From Macquaria australasica (taxonomy: Eukaryota; Chordata; Actinopteri; Centrarchiformes; Percichthyidae), in assembly GCA_005408345.1 (NCBI GenBank), contig SEMN01001004.1, forward strand, positions 1 to 64,000: DNA of 64,000 bases, read 5' to 3'. A program made the translations under genes and the position numbers. Below, piece after piece: positions 36,853 through 48,344 of this stretch (positions are counted from its first letter, which is position 1; each line of letters starts with the position of its first letter). The notes beneath the pieces are model-generated. The model had not been told where the DNA came from, searched no databases, and worked only from the letters and a program-made list of their open reading frames with translations.

Positions 36853-38952
36853 ATGGAGCCTCGGGCCGCCGTCCCATACCACACAGCGTTACCATGGAAA
36901 CACTGCATCCACCTGACTCTGCTGCTGGTCCAGCTGAGTTTACCTGAAGGTACAAACACACAGCTGACCTGCCAACGACTACATGTTAGCATGAAGCGCT
37001 AGAAGCTAACTGCTTCAAAATAAAAGCCTGTTGTCTTAAATTCTGACAACCAATCAGACAGAAGAAAAGCTACATATACTTTAATAAAAACATAAACATA
37101 CTGAATAATGAATAATAAAGTGAAGAAAACATCAGGATGGAAACAGGAAATTCATGTTTCTGTAAGACTTTCGTTTGTTTCTTTTTTAATGATTTAGCTT
37201 CACTTCAGTCCTCCACAGCTTCACTGGGCTGTTTCCATAATGCAACTTGATAGTGTCTTTCATTAGAGCCAGGCCTGAAACTAATGATTATTTGTGGTCT
37301 GATGACATCACTGTGCCATCATCCAGGTCATGGACCTCCGGAGCCACAGACCTGAGATCAGCTGCTGCTTCTCTGATGTTTAAACAAACTCTCCTCTCTT
37401 CAGTTGCAGCTTCCTGTCGGATCCTCAGGTGTAACTCTGATTTTGTGGCCGCGACATTGGACCTGGGCAGCAGCAGCAGCGGGGGTGGAGGTGGACCTGG
37501 AGGAGGAGGATCAGAAGCAGGACCAGGTGGAGGACCAGGTGGAGCAGCTCTCAGCAGGGAGGCAGTGAACGCTGGGTACTGCAGCGCCCTGCGCTCCTAT
37601 GCCATGTGCACTAAGCGGATGGCGCGGGCATGTCGCGGTGACCTGGCGTACCACTCTGCGGTTCAGGGCATCGAGGACCTGCTCATCCAGCACCGCTGCC
37701 CCCGGGCGGGGCCCACCGCCCAGCCACGGCCCCTGCCTCAGGGCACGCTGTCTGGAGAAGCCTGCCTCTACGAGAGGAGCTTCCTCAGCAGAGAGGGACG
37801 CAGGCCGGAGTACCTGCACTGCGGCGTGTTCGGAGACCCGCACGTTCGAACCTTCAACAACGACTTCCAGACATGTGCCGTGCAGGGGGCGTGGCCTCTC
37901 ATAGACAACGAGTACCTGTACGTACAGGCCACCAGCTCGCCAGCAAGGGGGGGGGCGCACGCCACAGCGCTCACTAAGGTGAGTCCCAGAGATTCGCTCA
38001 GTGCTGATGTTAGAGTGCCGTGTGTCGTTTCACACGCAGTCACAGTGTCTGATCAATCACCTGATTGATCATCGATCTGACTGTGGATCAGAAATGTTGG
38101 CCACTTGGCCCGTCACTTTGAGCTGACGGTCAGATTTCCAACATGGCTGCCGCCTCGCTGCATCTCTTTTGATGGTGAGGATGAGGTCGTCGTCGTATTT
38201 AACTTTATTGACGGCGACAGAGTCGATCAGGAGTTCAGGGTCGTGTTCACACAGTTCAGTCGTAAATGTTGAGTTTAAAGATACTGAAATGATGTCACCT
38301 GTTGTGTGGTATTGATTGTTCACAGATCACCATCATCTTTAAGAACTGGCGTCAGTGTATTGATCAGCAGCTGTACCAGGCGGAGCTCGATAACGTTCCC
38401 GCTGCGTTCGCTGATGGCTCAGTGGCGAGCGGCGAGCGGCGAGGTCATCACAGCCTGACGGTCCGGACTCAGAGTCCCGGCCGACACGTGGAGATCCGAG
38501 CAGCTCACATCGGCACGCTGCTGGTGGTACGTCAGAGCGGACGCTCGCTCGGCCTGTCGGTCCGCTCGCCACGCAGCATCGTAGAGGCCTTCGGCCCTGA
38601 GCAGGACCTGCAGCTGTGTGTGTGGGGCTGCCCTGCCTCCCAGAGACTCAACACGCTCCGCCCAGCGGCACCGGACCCCTCGCCTTCCTCATCCACCAGC
38701 GCCCGGGCTCACTGCGCCGCGCTGCTTCCTGCCCAGGACGTCTACTACCAGGCCTGCGTGTTCGACCTGATCACCAGCGGAGACCTGAACTCCAGCACGG
38801 CCGCCGTCAGCGCGCTGCAGGACGCCAGAAACATGATCTCTGACACACTGAGAGTTCACCTGCTGCCCGTCGCCTCCGCCGAGCAGCACGGAGCCCGACT
38901 GGACCTGACGCTGCTGCTGCTCGGCATGCTGGGAACTATAACCAGAGCCTGA
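36853..38952 (+). CDS. hjv: hemojuvelin (RGM domain family C), BMP co-receptor for iron control
   Basis: Three exons, 36853-36949, 37404-37978 and 38326-38952, join in phase to 432 residues (human 426). Hemojuvelin is a GPI-anchored BMP co-receptor that raises hepcidin expression. Landmarks are a hydrophobic signal region (about 17-32), CRILRC near 37-42, a Gly-rich stretch (about 57-79), CRGD with the RGD at 110-112, HSAVQGIEDLLIQHRC, and FGDPHVRTFNNDFQTC with the autoproteolytic Asp177-Pro178 bond. QGAWPLIDNEYLYVQATSSP, TIIFKNWRQCIDQ and EQDLQLCVWGCP follow, with a short hydrophobic C-terminal GPI signal. The poly-Gly stretch and RGD separate it from RGMA and RGMB. The furin-type RNRR motif of the human protein, expected after CPxSQRL, is absent. 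An acceptor at 36808 suggests an upstream non-coding exon. Confidence 0.93.
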
Positions 38953-40311
38953 AGCGGCAAGAAGTCATGCAGACCTCAGACCTGTAGCTTTAACAGGTGA
39001 TGAACTAGACAATGACATCACACACACCTGTGGTCATGTAACTGCAGCAGATCCAACATGGCGTCCTGCTGTGAGACTTTGTGGATGAAACAGAGACTTT
39101 AATAGAATGTAAACAGGAAGTCCTCCAGGGTCCAGCAGACCGCAGCAGACAGACAGGTGAAGGCAGGTTTCAGACTCTGCGGTCCTCCGCTGAGGTTTGA
39201 TGTAAATATATGAACATGTTGTAATTATGTGAGCAGCTCGTTAGAACCAGCAGCGCTCCATCGCAGGCAAACCTCCATCATGTCTTCTTCAAACTTCCTC
39301 TTCGGTCTCTCAGATGATGAGACTTCATGTTCTCTGCTGCAGACACACTTAATCAATCAATCAATAATAGTAATATAGAGTTTGCATGACTGCAGCTCTC
39401 AGGTTTAACACGTGGAGATAATCCTCCATCCAGAGATGGTTTACGCTCCAGCAGACGGACCTCAGGGCCAACTGGGAGTCTAGACCCCTGGGGGCCCCGC
39501 AACACACCAACACTGTTCAGGATCTTTGCGGTCTGAGTTCTGCACCAAACGTTAAACTGAGTGACTTTATATCTCACATATATATCACATTTAGAGGACT
39601 TCCTGTTCCTGGGTCCAATCACATCAGCCTCTGCACCTGTTGGGGGGGGGGGGGGCTGCATCTTCTTTGGATAAAAAGAAGTACTCACATTTTTTACTGC
39701 AGTAAAAGTACCACTGCCACAGTGTGAAATACTCAGTTACAAGTTAAAGCTCTGGGCCGCAGCAGCTCTGTGTGAGTTCAGACTGGTTTGATTTCTAACT
39801 GACTCGGAGTTTATGTTTCTGACATTTTAATAGCTGAAACAGTTCCAACAATCTCACATCTCGCCCTGAGCAGCTGTGAAGTCCTCCGTGAAACAGCGGT
39901 CGGCATTTTGAAAGGTGAGGAGGAGCGAATTATATCGGCTTTTTTCGGTTTCCTCCCAATAATACGGCCCCGTTATGTCACCCCGTGTTGTAGTTGACGG
40001 TTTCACCACTCGATGTCGCTGTTGTTATTCAGCTGCAGCTGTAGATGAAGGTTGTATTGATCACCTGCTCGTGATGCTTTGTCCTAGTTGACGAACCTTT
40101 TTGTTGTTGTTTGGTGATTAACGTTAGCTACTTTTAGCCGTTAGCCTCTTCGCTGTTGCGTAGCAAAGTGTTCAAAGACGACACGATGATGTTACTGGCT
40201 ACAGGAAGTGAAAACGTCACAGTATTTTGTTAGTGTGGAGCTGAGATGAACCTGACGTCTCCACAAACCAAACATCACAGTTTTAGCATCAAGCTAACTA
40301 GTTTCAGCCAC

Positions 40312-40380
40312 AGACTGTATATGAAGATGGACGACGCGTCTCCACCTCCTCCTACTGGACACTGATGCTTCAACACGTGA
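40312..40380. mobile_element. fragment of the MITE-like element
   Basis: CACAGACTGTATATGAAGAT, then GGACGACGCGTCTCCACCTCC, matches the left end of the element at 23237. Only this end is recognisable. Confidence 0.55.
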
Positions 40381-41664
40381 GCAGCAGTTTAGCTGCTTTA
40401 TAAAGTTTCATCAGTAGAATCATATCTATATATTTATATAAACTCTTCACATGTTAAAGCTGTCAGGTAAAAGTTCTGCAGTAGAAGTAGAAAGCAGCAG
40501 AAAATGGAAATATGTAAAAGTACCTCAAACTGCACTTCATTACAGTACTGGAGTAGATGTTCTGCTGGATCTTCATGTTTTCCTTCAGAACTTGTTTTTT
40601 TCTTGGTGCTTGATTTGTGAATTGTGTGATCGTCTGTGATTTAAAATCACTGATTAACCTCTGAATAAAAGTTCAATAAAAGTAAAACTGTGAGTCCTGT
40701 CCAGAAGCGTCACTTCACATGTTACTCACGTCTGCAGGGTGGAGGTTCGACTGCAGGTAAACTGGAAACCTGATATAAGCCCCGCCCACTGAGGTATTGG
40801 GGGTATTTGTCCACATCCTGGGATCAGGTGTGATCAGGTGTGATCAGACATGTTTAAATAAATAAATGAGTTTGATCTTTAAAGGATTGTTGCACAAGAA
40901 TCAAAAGATTTACAGTAACATGATCAGCTGTAATTAATCACCTCCGGCTCTGGGAATAGGCCAACCCGAGCTGCAGGTAACTCATGATGACATCACAGGT
41001 TGACAGGAAGCAGGAGGTGGACAGGTGAGGGGGACGGAGCCTCACACCTGACCAGACTCTCTCTGCTGGAAAAATACAGATGAAGCATTTCACGAGATGT
41101 GAGACGTAACGGGACGTTTCGATTGGCTGATTTCAAACACAGCTTTATGTTTAAAGTTAAACAAACCTGAGTTCTTTCTATCGTAAAATGAACCTGACAG
41201 GAAATCTGTAAACGGTCGGCGTCAGGTGTTTTCTCACTTTAATGTCTCTTCATCTTCGAGTGAGACAGAGTCCAGCCATCCTGAAGCTTCGTCACCATGT
41301 AGATTATAATCACAGACACGTTCAGATGTTTCACCTGTAAAAACCTCACACACTTTTCTTAAAAACCTGATTCTGCAGCCAGAATTTAGTTTTTAATTTG
41401 AAGCAACTTGTTTAAAAAAACCTGTAACTTAGAGTCAGAACAGCAGAAGCCAAAGAACTGGATTTCATTGTTTCACACAAAACTCATCAACTGTTTTCTC
41501 ATTTAAACTCGACCACACCAAACCTCTGTGTATTTATACTCATTTTTACACAGCTCCACATGCTGCTGTCAAAACTGTTACTTTCAAAACTAAAAGAACC
41601 TAAAAACAAAAATACATAAAGTGCTAACTGGAACACTGAGCACCTGTTTTCATTCCTTGGTGAC

Positions 41665-41895
41665 CTCTGACCAGGTGAGGAGAGGGGACAGGTGAGGGAC
41701 CAGGTGAGGAGAGGGGACAGGAGAGGGGACAGTTGAGGAGAGGGACCAGGTGAGGGACCAGGTGAGGAGAGGGGACAGGTGAGGGACCAGGTGAGGAGAG
41801 GGGACAGGTGAGGAGAGGGACCAGGTGAGGAGAGGGACCAGGTGAGGAGAGGGGACAGGTGAGGAGAGGAACCAGGTGAGGAGAGGGGACAGAAA
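41665..41895. repeat. minisatellite of AGGTGAGGAGAGGGGAC units
   Basis: Purine-rich units alternating between GGTGAGGAGAGGGGAC and GGTGAGGGACC are repeated about a dozen times. Each contains GGTGAG, a splice-donor-like hexamer. Confidence 0.9.
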
Positions 41896-41977
41896 TAATA
41901 AATGTCTGTGGTCACTTTCCAGCACTGATACAGAAATCATACTGCACTGATAATGACAGAAAGAAATACAGACACAG

Positions 41978-42030
41978 GTTCAGGTGCAGGTTCAGGTTCA
42001 GGTTCAGGTTCAGGTTCAGGTTCAGGTGCC
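41978..42030. repeat. (GGTTCA)n hexamer run
   Basis: About eight copies of CAGGTT, with two GGTGC variants, are repeated. The same hexamer dominates the large array at 52472-53158. Confidence 0.9.
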
Positions 42031-42260
42031 GGTCCACAGAGGTGGAAAAATAAAAGAGTGTTAGGAGTTTAAAGAATGCAAAGCAGTGAGCGAGTCGATC
42101 CCAATGTTACGTCACTCAGTCATAAATGACGAGAATGTCTCCTTCAATTAAATAAAGACAGACAGACAGACAGGAATCAGTATTTGGCAGCAAGGAGAAA
42201 AGAATGAAAGTTGTTGCTCAGCTTGATTTAAAGCTGCCTACATGTTTCACACACCTGCCT

Positions 42261-42295
<35 letters not shown>

Positions 42296-42861
42296 GTGCA
42301 ACCTAAACACTCAAACTTCCAGTGAAGAAGAGATGTATTGATGACAGCGTTCCTTCAGGCTGCGTTTCCTGCAGCGACAGGAAAACTCTGCTCTGTAGCT
42401 CCGCCCACAAACACTTTCACCATCATCACCCAAAAACTGAGAAATTAAACTACAGAGTTTGATGTTTTCCACAACAAACAAACCTTCAGTATGTTTCTGA
42501 TGAAGTTCCAGCTGATCCAGCTGAGGAGCGACAGCTACCTGAACACTGTGATATAAAACCTCCACCTGCAGCAGACAGGTGGAGTCTCTGTGTCTAAAAT
42601 ATCTTTTCTTCAGGTGTTTATCATCACAGCAGGTCACACGCTGCCTCACAGTTCATACAGAGATGAATCAGAAAGGCTTCAGTAGGATTTATTTCCCCAA
42701 ACAGTTAAAATTTTAACATTTTAACATTTTGGATAACAAACAAAAACAAACATTTTCATTCACTCAGTGAGGAGATCAGGAAGGAAGTGCATTTTATTTC
42801 TGTGCCATCAGACTGAGTGAAAACACGTTTTTCTAACTTTAAACAAATGAAAAGGTTAATG

Positions 42862-42916
<55 letters not shown>
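42862..42916. repeat. (GT)n microsatellite
   Basis: An uninterrupted GT run; another lies at 42263-42294. Confidence 0.97.
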
Positions 42917-42917
<1 letters not shown>

Positions 42918-43189
42918 TCCACTCACACTGTTTCCTTCAGGTCTCATCAGCCACTGAATCAGAGTGATGAAACAGTTCAACAGAAATCTGAATCATGATG
43001 ATGATAATGATGATGATGATGATAATGAAGATAAAGTTACACAGACAAACAAGCAACAACAAAACAAAGAAAGAAAAGAAATAAACTAAACAAAATAAAC
43101 AAAACCAAATAAATCAGCTGCGATTCACATGTTCACATGGCTGGAAGTTTGTGAATGACATCATGATGACATTGGTTATATAAATATAT

Positions 43190-43206
43190 ATATACACATA
43201 TATATG

Positions 43207-43262
<56 letters not shown>
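43190..43262. repeat. (TA)n microsatellite
   Basis: Alternating TA with a few C and G interruptions on the left and a pure run on the right. Confidence 0.95.
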
Positions 43263-43271
<9 letters not shown>

Positions 43272-43654
43272 CTTCTTCGTGTTTCCTCCCTGTGTGTTGA
43301 AGCTGCTGTTGGTGTTTGTGGTCGCTCTTCATATTAAACTCATTAAAAACACAATGAATTAATTTATTTGCAGTGATGACGTGTGTTTCTATGACGGCGT
43401 CTTCAGGTGGATCTGAATCTCTTTATGAATTCTTATTCTGTGGTTTTATTTGTGTTCTTTCCTGTTTGTGTTGGGACCCCCTTCTAAACCAGGTTCCTCC
43501 TGATGTTGTGGATTTAACCATTAGTGACTCGATCAGGCTGATGAAACGTGGAGTTAAACAGAAATCTGAATAACAATGGAAGTGTGACTTCCTGTCAGAG
43601 TGTCATGTGATGAAACATGCAGGAATTTAATCAAGTGGGAAGAACACACCTTCA

Positions 43655-43857
43655 GCCTGACTGAGTCAGCGCTGAGCGTCTCCAGCACTCCTGGAAACTG
43701 CATCTGCTGAAAAACTGATGTCAAACCTCCTGAGAACACGAGCCACTGTTTCCTGAGAACACGCTTTGATTTATGATGGACGGAGGATAAATATCTGCAG
43801 CACCACGGCTGCACCGCAGAACCTCAGCAGTCCAGAGTCCAGTCCAGAGGATAACCA
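43655..43857 (+). promoter_or_regulatory. promoter and first exon of the cytokine-like gene
   Basis: An AP-1 consensus TGAGTCA lies at 43662-43668, and a TATA-like GGATAAATATC lies near 43786. An exon then ends ...GGATAACCA at 43857, before a strong GTGAGT donor. The exon contributes only the A of the start codon. These are motif matches only, but their order and spacing fit a small TATA-driven immune gene. Confidence 0.4.
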
Positions 43858-45384
43858 GTGAGTTTATACCTCCTCCTTCTTCTCCTTCTTTTTCTTCTTC
43901 TTCTTCCTCTTCTTCGGCTGCAGGACGGAGGGTCAGCTGACATGTTTCAGTCCTCTTGATTTTAATTTGGGGTTTTGAACAGTTTTAGGAACGTTTATGT
44001 TCAACAGTAAAAACTGTTTTCAGGCTGATTCATTTCAGACTCGATATATTTGAGTTTGAATATCTTTCTGCCAACAAAATGCATATTTATTCCTGGAGAT
44101 AAACTGTATATAAACCTTCATTCTGAGAAATAATTATATAATAGATAAATAATTACATAAAGATTTAGAAGTTTGTAATTTCTTAATAATTCTCATGATT
44201 TTTCCTGGAAAAAGAATGTTAATTTGGTAACTAGAGAAGAAAAAAGAAAGAAATGTAAAGTGAATAAAGAGATTTATTCATTTCAGACTGTTTGAAGTTT
44301 CCATCACACAGCCGACAATAAACATGCTAACACATTCGCTTGTTAGCTGGAGTGCTGGCTGTTAATTGAAATAAAACCCTCTCCTCTTCCTGTTGCAGTG
44401 CATTGTGGGTACCTGTTCTTCCTGTTTGTGGTGTTGTGGGCGGAGCTTGAAGCAGGTAGAGTCTTACTAAAAGTCACAGGAGACCCGGACATGCAGAGCA
44501 TCATCGAGGACCTGCAGTTGGCGCTGAAGAACTACAGCAAAGTCCTCAGTGAGAAGGTGAGAGAACACTCTGCAGGTCTCTCACCAAACTCCCTTCAAAA
44601 AACATGTATTTTTACAGACATGTTTCCATCAGTGGCAGCCATGTTGGAGGTCAGGGGCTCTCTGTTTTAATAAATCTTGTTTGTGTCTTGGTTTCCGATG
44701 CAGAGCAACCTGGGGGATCACATCCCGTCCTGCGACACCGACACCGCTCCTCACCAGGAACAGGTACACTCATACTGCACATGTGCATATCTGTTTAAAG
44801 TGCTGCTAGCGCCCCCTACAGGCTGCACTGTTCATTACACTGCACAAAAAGTACAACTAAAACTGCAAATGTTGTCCTGACAACAGAGAGTTGTTATGAG
44901 AATTTTAAAGAGGAAACAAGTCTTCAAGTGTATGAAGGATGTGACATAACTAATTAAATTACAGGCATTTCTGTGGATGGGTAAAAATAAAAAAACTTTA
45001 ATGCATTTGGGCTAGTACCAACACTCAGTGGCCCAGCTGATTAAAACCATGTGTTTTTTGAATGTGGTTTGGTGCAGAGCTCCACGGTGGCCCTCAAACT
45101 GTCTGAGTATCAGAGGTGTGCGGAGCAGCCCGGATCTTTCTGTCCTGACGTCAGCGCTTTGTGTAAAGTCATCAAGCTGAACGGAGACCTACTGCAACAC
45201 CTGGTGAGTCTCTGCGCTCTGATTGGCCGATTTAAACAGAGCGTCACCTGGCTGTCAGGGTTCAGACAGGCAGACACAGACAGACTGAGAGACAGATGAA
45301 CAGAATGATCGATTGATTGATTGATTAGTTCTCTGTTTAAACAGATGTCAGTATTTTGTCGCCCTGAAACATTTCTAAAATCTG

Positions 45385-45443
<59 letters not shown>

Positions 45444-45619
45444 CTCTGTGTGTGTGTGCGTGTGTGTTTGCGTGTGTGTGTGTGTTTTTAGAATGGGTCG
45501 TACCAGCTCTCTGGGTGTCCCACCCACCCCCCCTCCTCCTCACTTCCAGACTTTAACTCCATCCGTGAATCCATCCGGTGTGTTCACTGCTGGAGCCAGC
45601 AGGTGGAGGCACTGCGCAG

Positions 45620-45623
<4 letters not shown>
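43857..45623 (+). CDS. small secreted protein, possible short four-helix cytokine (unnamed)
   Basis: Exons are the A at 43857, then 44399-44556, 44704-44763, 45078-45203 and 45492-45623 (TAA), encoding 158 residues. The start codon is split A|TG across intron 1. All later introns are phase 0. The protein begins with a signal peptide (LFFLFVVLWAELEAG), then an amphipathic stretch (MQSIIEDLQLALKNYSKVL), a cysteine-containing linker (HIPSCDTDT) and a second helix-like region with three cysteines (QRCAEQPGSFCPDVSALC). A third region (VIKLNGDLLQHLNGSYQLSGC) and a C-terminal helix ending CVHCWSQQVEALRR follow. There are two N-glycosylation sites (NYS, NGS). Size, phase-0 introns, signal peptide and AU-rich 3' UTR are typical of short helical cytokines (IL-2, IL-4/13 or GM-CSF types), but I cannot match it to one. 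It could instead be another small secreted factor. Confidence 0.7.
45390..45482. repeat. (GT)n microsatellite before the last exon of the cytokine-like gene
   Basis: GT repeats with a few interruptions reach to within about ten bases of the exon acceptor at 45491. Confidence 0.95.
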
Positions 45624-45650
<27 letters not shown>

Positions 45651-46200
45651 TCCTACACACTGACGTTTTTACTCTAAAGTTCAGAGTTTCAGTTTTCTAT
45701 AAACTTCAGTTCAAGTTTATAGAAAACTCTTCTCAGCCGACTGATGAATTTTATCCTCTGAAACTTTTTAATGATTCACTTCAGACACAACATGAGCTGT
45801 AATCACTGATACACATAAATAATATAATGATGCTTCACCAACAACAGATACATAAAATATATTTTCCCTGTAAATGTATTTCTCTTAATGGAAAAGTCAC
45901 CGTGTTCTATATTTATTCTATTTGTTCTATATTTGTTCTATTTGTTCTATATTTGTTCTATTTGTATCATGTTTCACATCTTTACCAAAGTTGCTTGTAT
46001 TTATTGATTGATGTTTATTATTGTATTATTTGTGAGGATTATTTATGACTGATTTGAGCTGATGTAATTCTCAGTGTGGACAGCAGGGGGCGCTGCTGTG
46101 GAGACCAGATGCAGTTTTTTACTAAATGTTTGAATATATTTATATTTCCTATATTTTACATGTTGAACTATTTCTGCTCAGATAAAGTTTTTAATAAAAG
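45624..46200 (+). promoter_or_regulatory. AU-rich 3' UTR and poly(A) signal of the cytokine-like gene
   Basis: After a short CA run the 3' UTR is AT-rich, with repeated ATTTA-type elements (near 45911, 45999 and 46040) and several TTCTATATTTGTTC copies. It ends with AATAAA at 46193-46198. AU-rich elements of this kind mark unstable cytokine messages. Confidence 0.55.
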
Positions 46201-47220
46201 ACAAGAAAAACTCTTGTGATGTGATGGTGAGCTGAGCGCCCCCCGCAGGCTGGGAGGGGAACCACCACCTTGAAGGAGGTGTTGTGGCCCTGGACCTCGT
46301 CTGTCAGGCACAGTTTGGTCCTGCAGCAGAGATCTGAGGTTCAAACTGTAAAGTTTGATGTTTTAGAAGTACGTGACAATACGGAGCTCAACAAACCTGC
46401 AGACTGAGTTTCCTCTGAGCTGCAGCAGGAACACAAAGAGACAGAAGAAAAAGAAGAAGGTCAGCAGGAAACAGCTGACACAGTTCAGTTTGTTTGACCT
46501 GTTTTCTTTCCTTTAACAAACTTCATGTTCTGACTCGTTACATTTAGAAACAAATTTTATTATTCAACATGAATCAGTAAAAAATTATCAGTAAAGTGAC
46601 GAGGATCCAAACGACTACGTGCTGCTCAACACACTTCAATATCCAACAAGAAAACACCTTCAGTCTCAAACCGTCCAGACAGGAAGTGATCACAAACTCT
46701 ACATCTCAGTCTGAGTGATGAAAACTAATCATTTTATATTTCAAAAGTGTTTGACTCATGAGATCTGCTCAGTAATGTCACCTGTGAGTCAGTGCTGAGT
46801 ATGAAAATCACAGCGAGACTTCTCTTTATACAAGTAATCAATCAAAGCATCAAACAGATCAATGAGAAGATTAAACGCAGCTGTAAGTGAACAGGCCCAA
46901 CATCAACACGTCTCTGATCCGCCACATTAAAACTGAAACATTTTAGTCAAAGTTAGAAAAAATAAGAAGATATTGATTATTCCCCATAATTAATACAATG
47001 GACAAATGAAAACATAATAATTATCTTAAATATTTAATACAAATGAAAAAGAGCTCTTTAATAACTAAACGCCGTGAAAATTATTCATTATGTGTCAGAA
47101 TCTTTTTCACAGCTGCAGAGAGGAAACTATGATGAAGAGGAGAAACTATTGAACTGATCAGAGCTGATCATTGATGATATGAACAGTGCTGCTGGCTGCT
47201 GTTTACAGCTCGTTCCCTCG

Positions 47221-47508
47221 TCAGTCTCTTTCTACATGAACCGTCCACTTCCTCTGTTCCTCTGTCAGCTCTTTAAAGCTGTGTTGCCTGAACCTGAACC
47301 TGTCTACCTGTCTGTCTACCTGCTGTTTCATCAGTAGGTCCCTGTAGTCATGGCGTTGCCTCCTGGGTTTATCTAACGTACTAATTATAACTTCATCTCC
47401 ATTTTGTCTTTTGTCCAAGTTTAATTCATCATTTAGACTCAGACAGTTTTTACTTATGATAAAGATAATTATGGGATGGGCTTCATTATCAGCACTGAGT
47501 TTGAACAT
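47221..47508 (-). other. unassigned open frame, possible cytoplasmic-tail or 3' UTR sequence
   Basis: A 95-codon minus-strand frame with a charged, non-repetitive peptide (for example HDYRDLLMKQQV and SFKELTEEQRKWTVHVERD). It lies downstream of the Ig-like receptor on the same strand. Possible acceptors occur inside it, but joining it in phase 0 to the receptor gives short tails in other frames. It is either part of that gene's tail or chance. Confidence 0.2.
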
Positions 47509-47784
47509 GTGGCTATGACAAAGCTTTTGAAATGTGAAACCAACTTCAGCAGGATTTTGTAGCCCGACTGAGTGAAGGTTTAACCCTGTAAACAGGAAGC
47601 TGTGGGTTCAGCACGATACAAGTCAGAAACATGTTCCTACATGTTGTCAAAGTGTCCACACAGAGACCTTCAGCCAATCAGAGTCCTCTCCCGTCCTCAC
47701 ACACACTCGAACTCAGCTGAGGTTTCTCCTGTCTGAAGGTTCAAATCTCAGAGCAGCATAATGAAGATCTGCTGAGGTCTGTGG

Positions 47785-47983
47785 AGACATCATCATCATC
47801 ATCATCATCACCATCATCACCACCATCACCATCATCACCATCATCATCATCATCACCACCATTCCTATCATCATCATCACCATCATTACCACCATCACCA
47901 TCATCACCATCATCATCATCATCATCATCACCATCACCATCATCACCACCATCATCATCATCATCATCATCATCATCACCACC

Positions 47984-48015
<32 letters not shown>

Positions 48016-48159
48016 CATCACCATCATCACCACCATCACCATCATCACCATCATCATCATCATCACCACCATTCCTATCATCATCATCACCATCATCACC
48101 ACCATCACCATCATCACCATCATCATCATCATCATCATCACCATCACCATCATCACCAC

Positions 48160-48191
<32 letters not shown>

Positions 48192-48298
48192 CCACCATCA
48201 TCATCATCATCATCATCATCACCATCATCATCACCATCACCATCATCATCATCATCACCATCATCATCACCATCACCATCACCATCATCATCATCATA
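47785..48298. repeat. (CAT/CAC)n compound microsatellite with internal 210-bp duplication
   Basis: ATC/ACC triplets fill more than 500 bases. The unique interruption ATTCCTATCA occurs at 47861 and again at 48071, so a 210-base block has been duplicated. Open frames across it are repeat artefacts. Confidence 0.97.
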
Positions 48299-48344
48299 AG
48301 AAAAGTCTCGTGCTTCTGATCTCTTTGCTGTAGATCACAGCTTG

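Larger units (their letters stand above)
38953..43650. other. hjv 3' UTR and gene-free spacer
   Basis: No further coding exon is recognised. The nearest canonical poly(A) signals downstream of hjv are at 40664 and 40675, which would give a 1.7-kb 3' UTR if used; non-canonical earlier signals are possible. The rest holds microsatellites, a minisatellite and a MITE fragment. Confidence 0.4.

Noticed and set aside
37511..37960. 149-codon minus-strand frame opposite hjv exon 2
   Set aside because: It is an antisense shadow of a GC-rich coding exon.
46228..46320. Possible last exon of the Ig-like receptor on the minus strand
   Set aside because: An acceptor exists near 46319, but the phase-0 reading is Pro/Gly/Ser-rich without support, and it lies close to the 3' end of the converging cytokine-like gene. 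It is kept only as a possibility.
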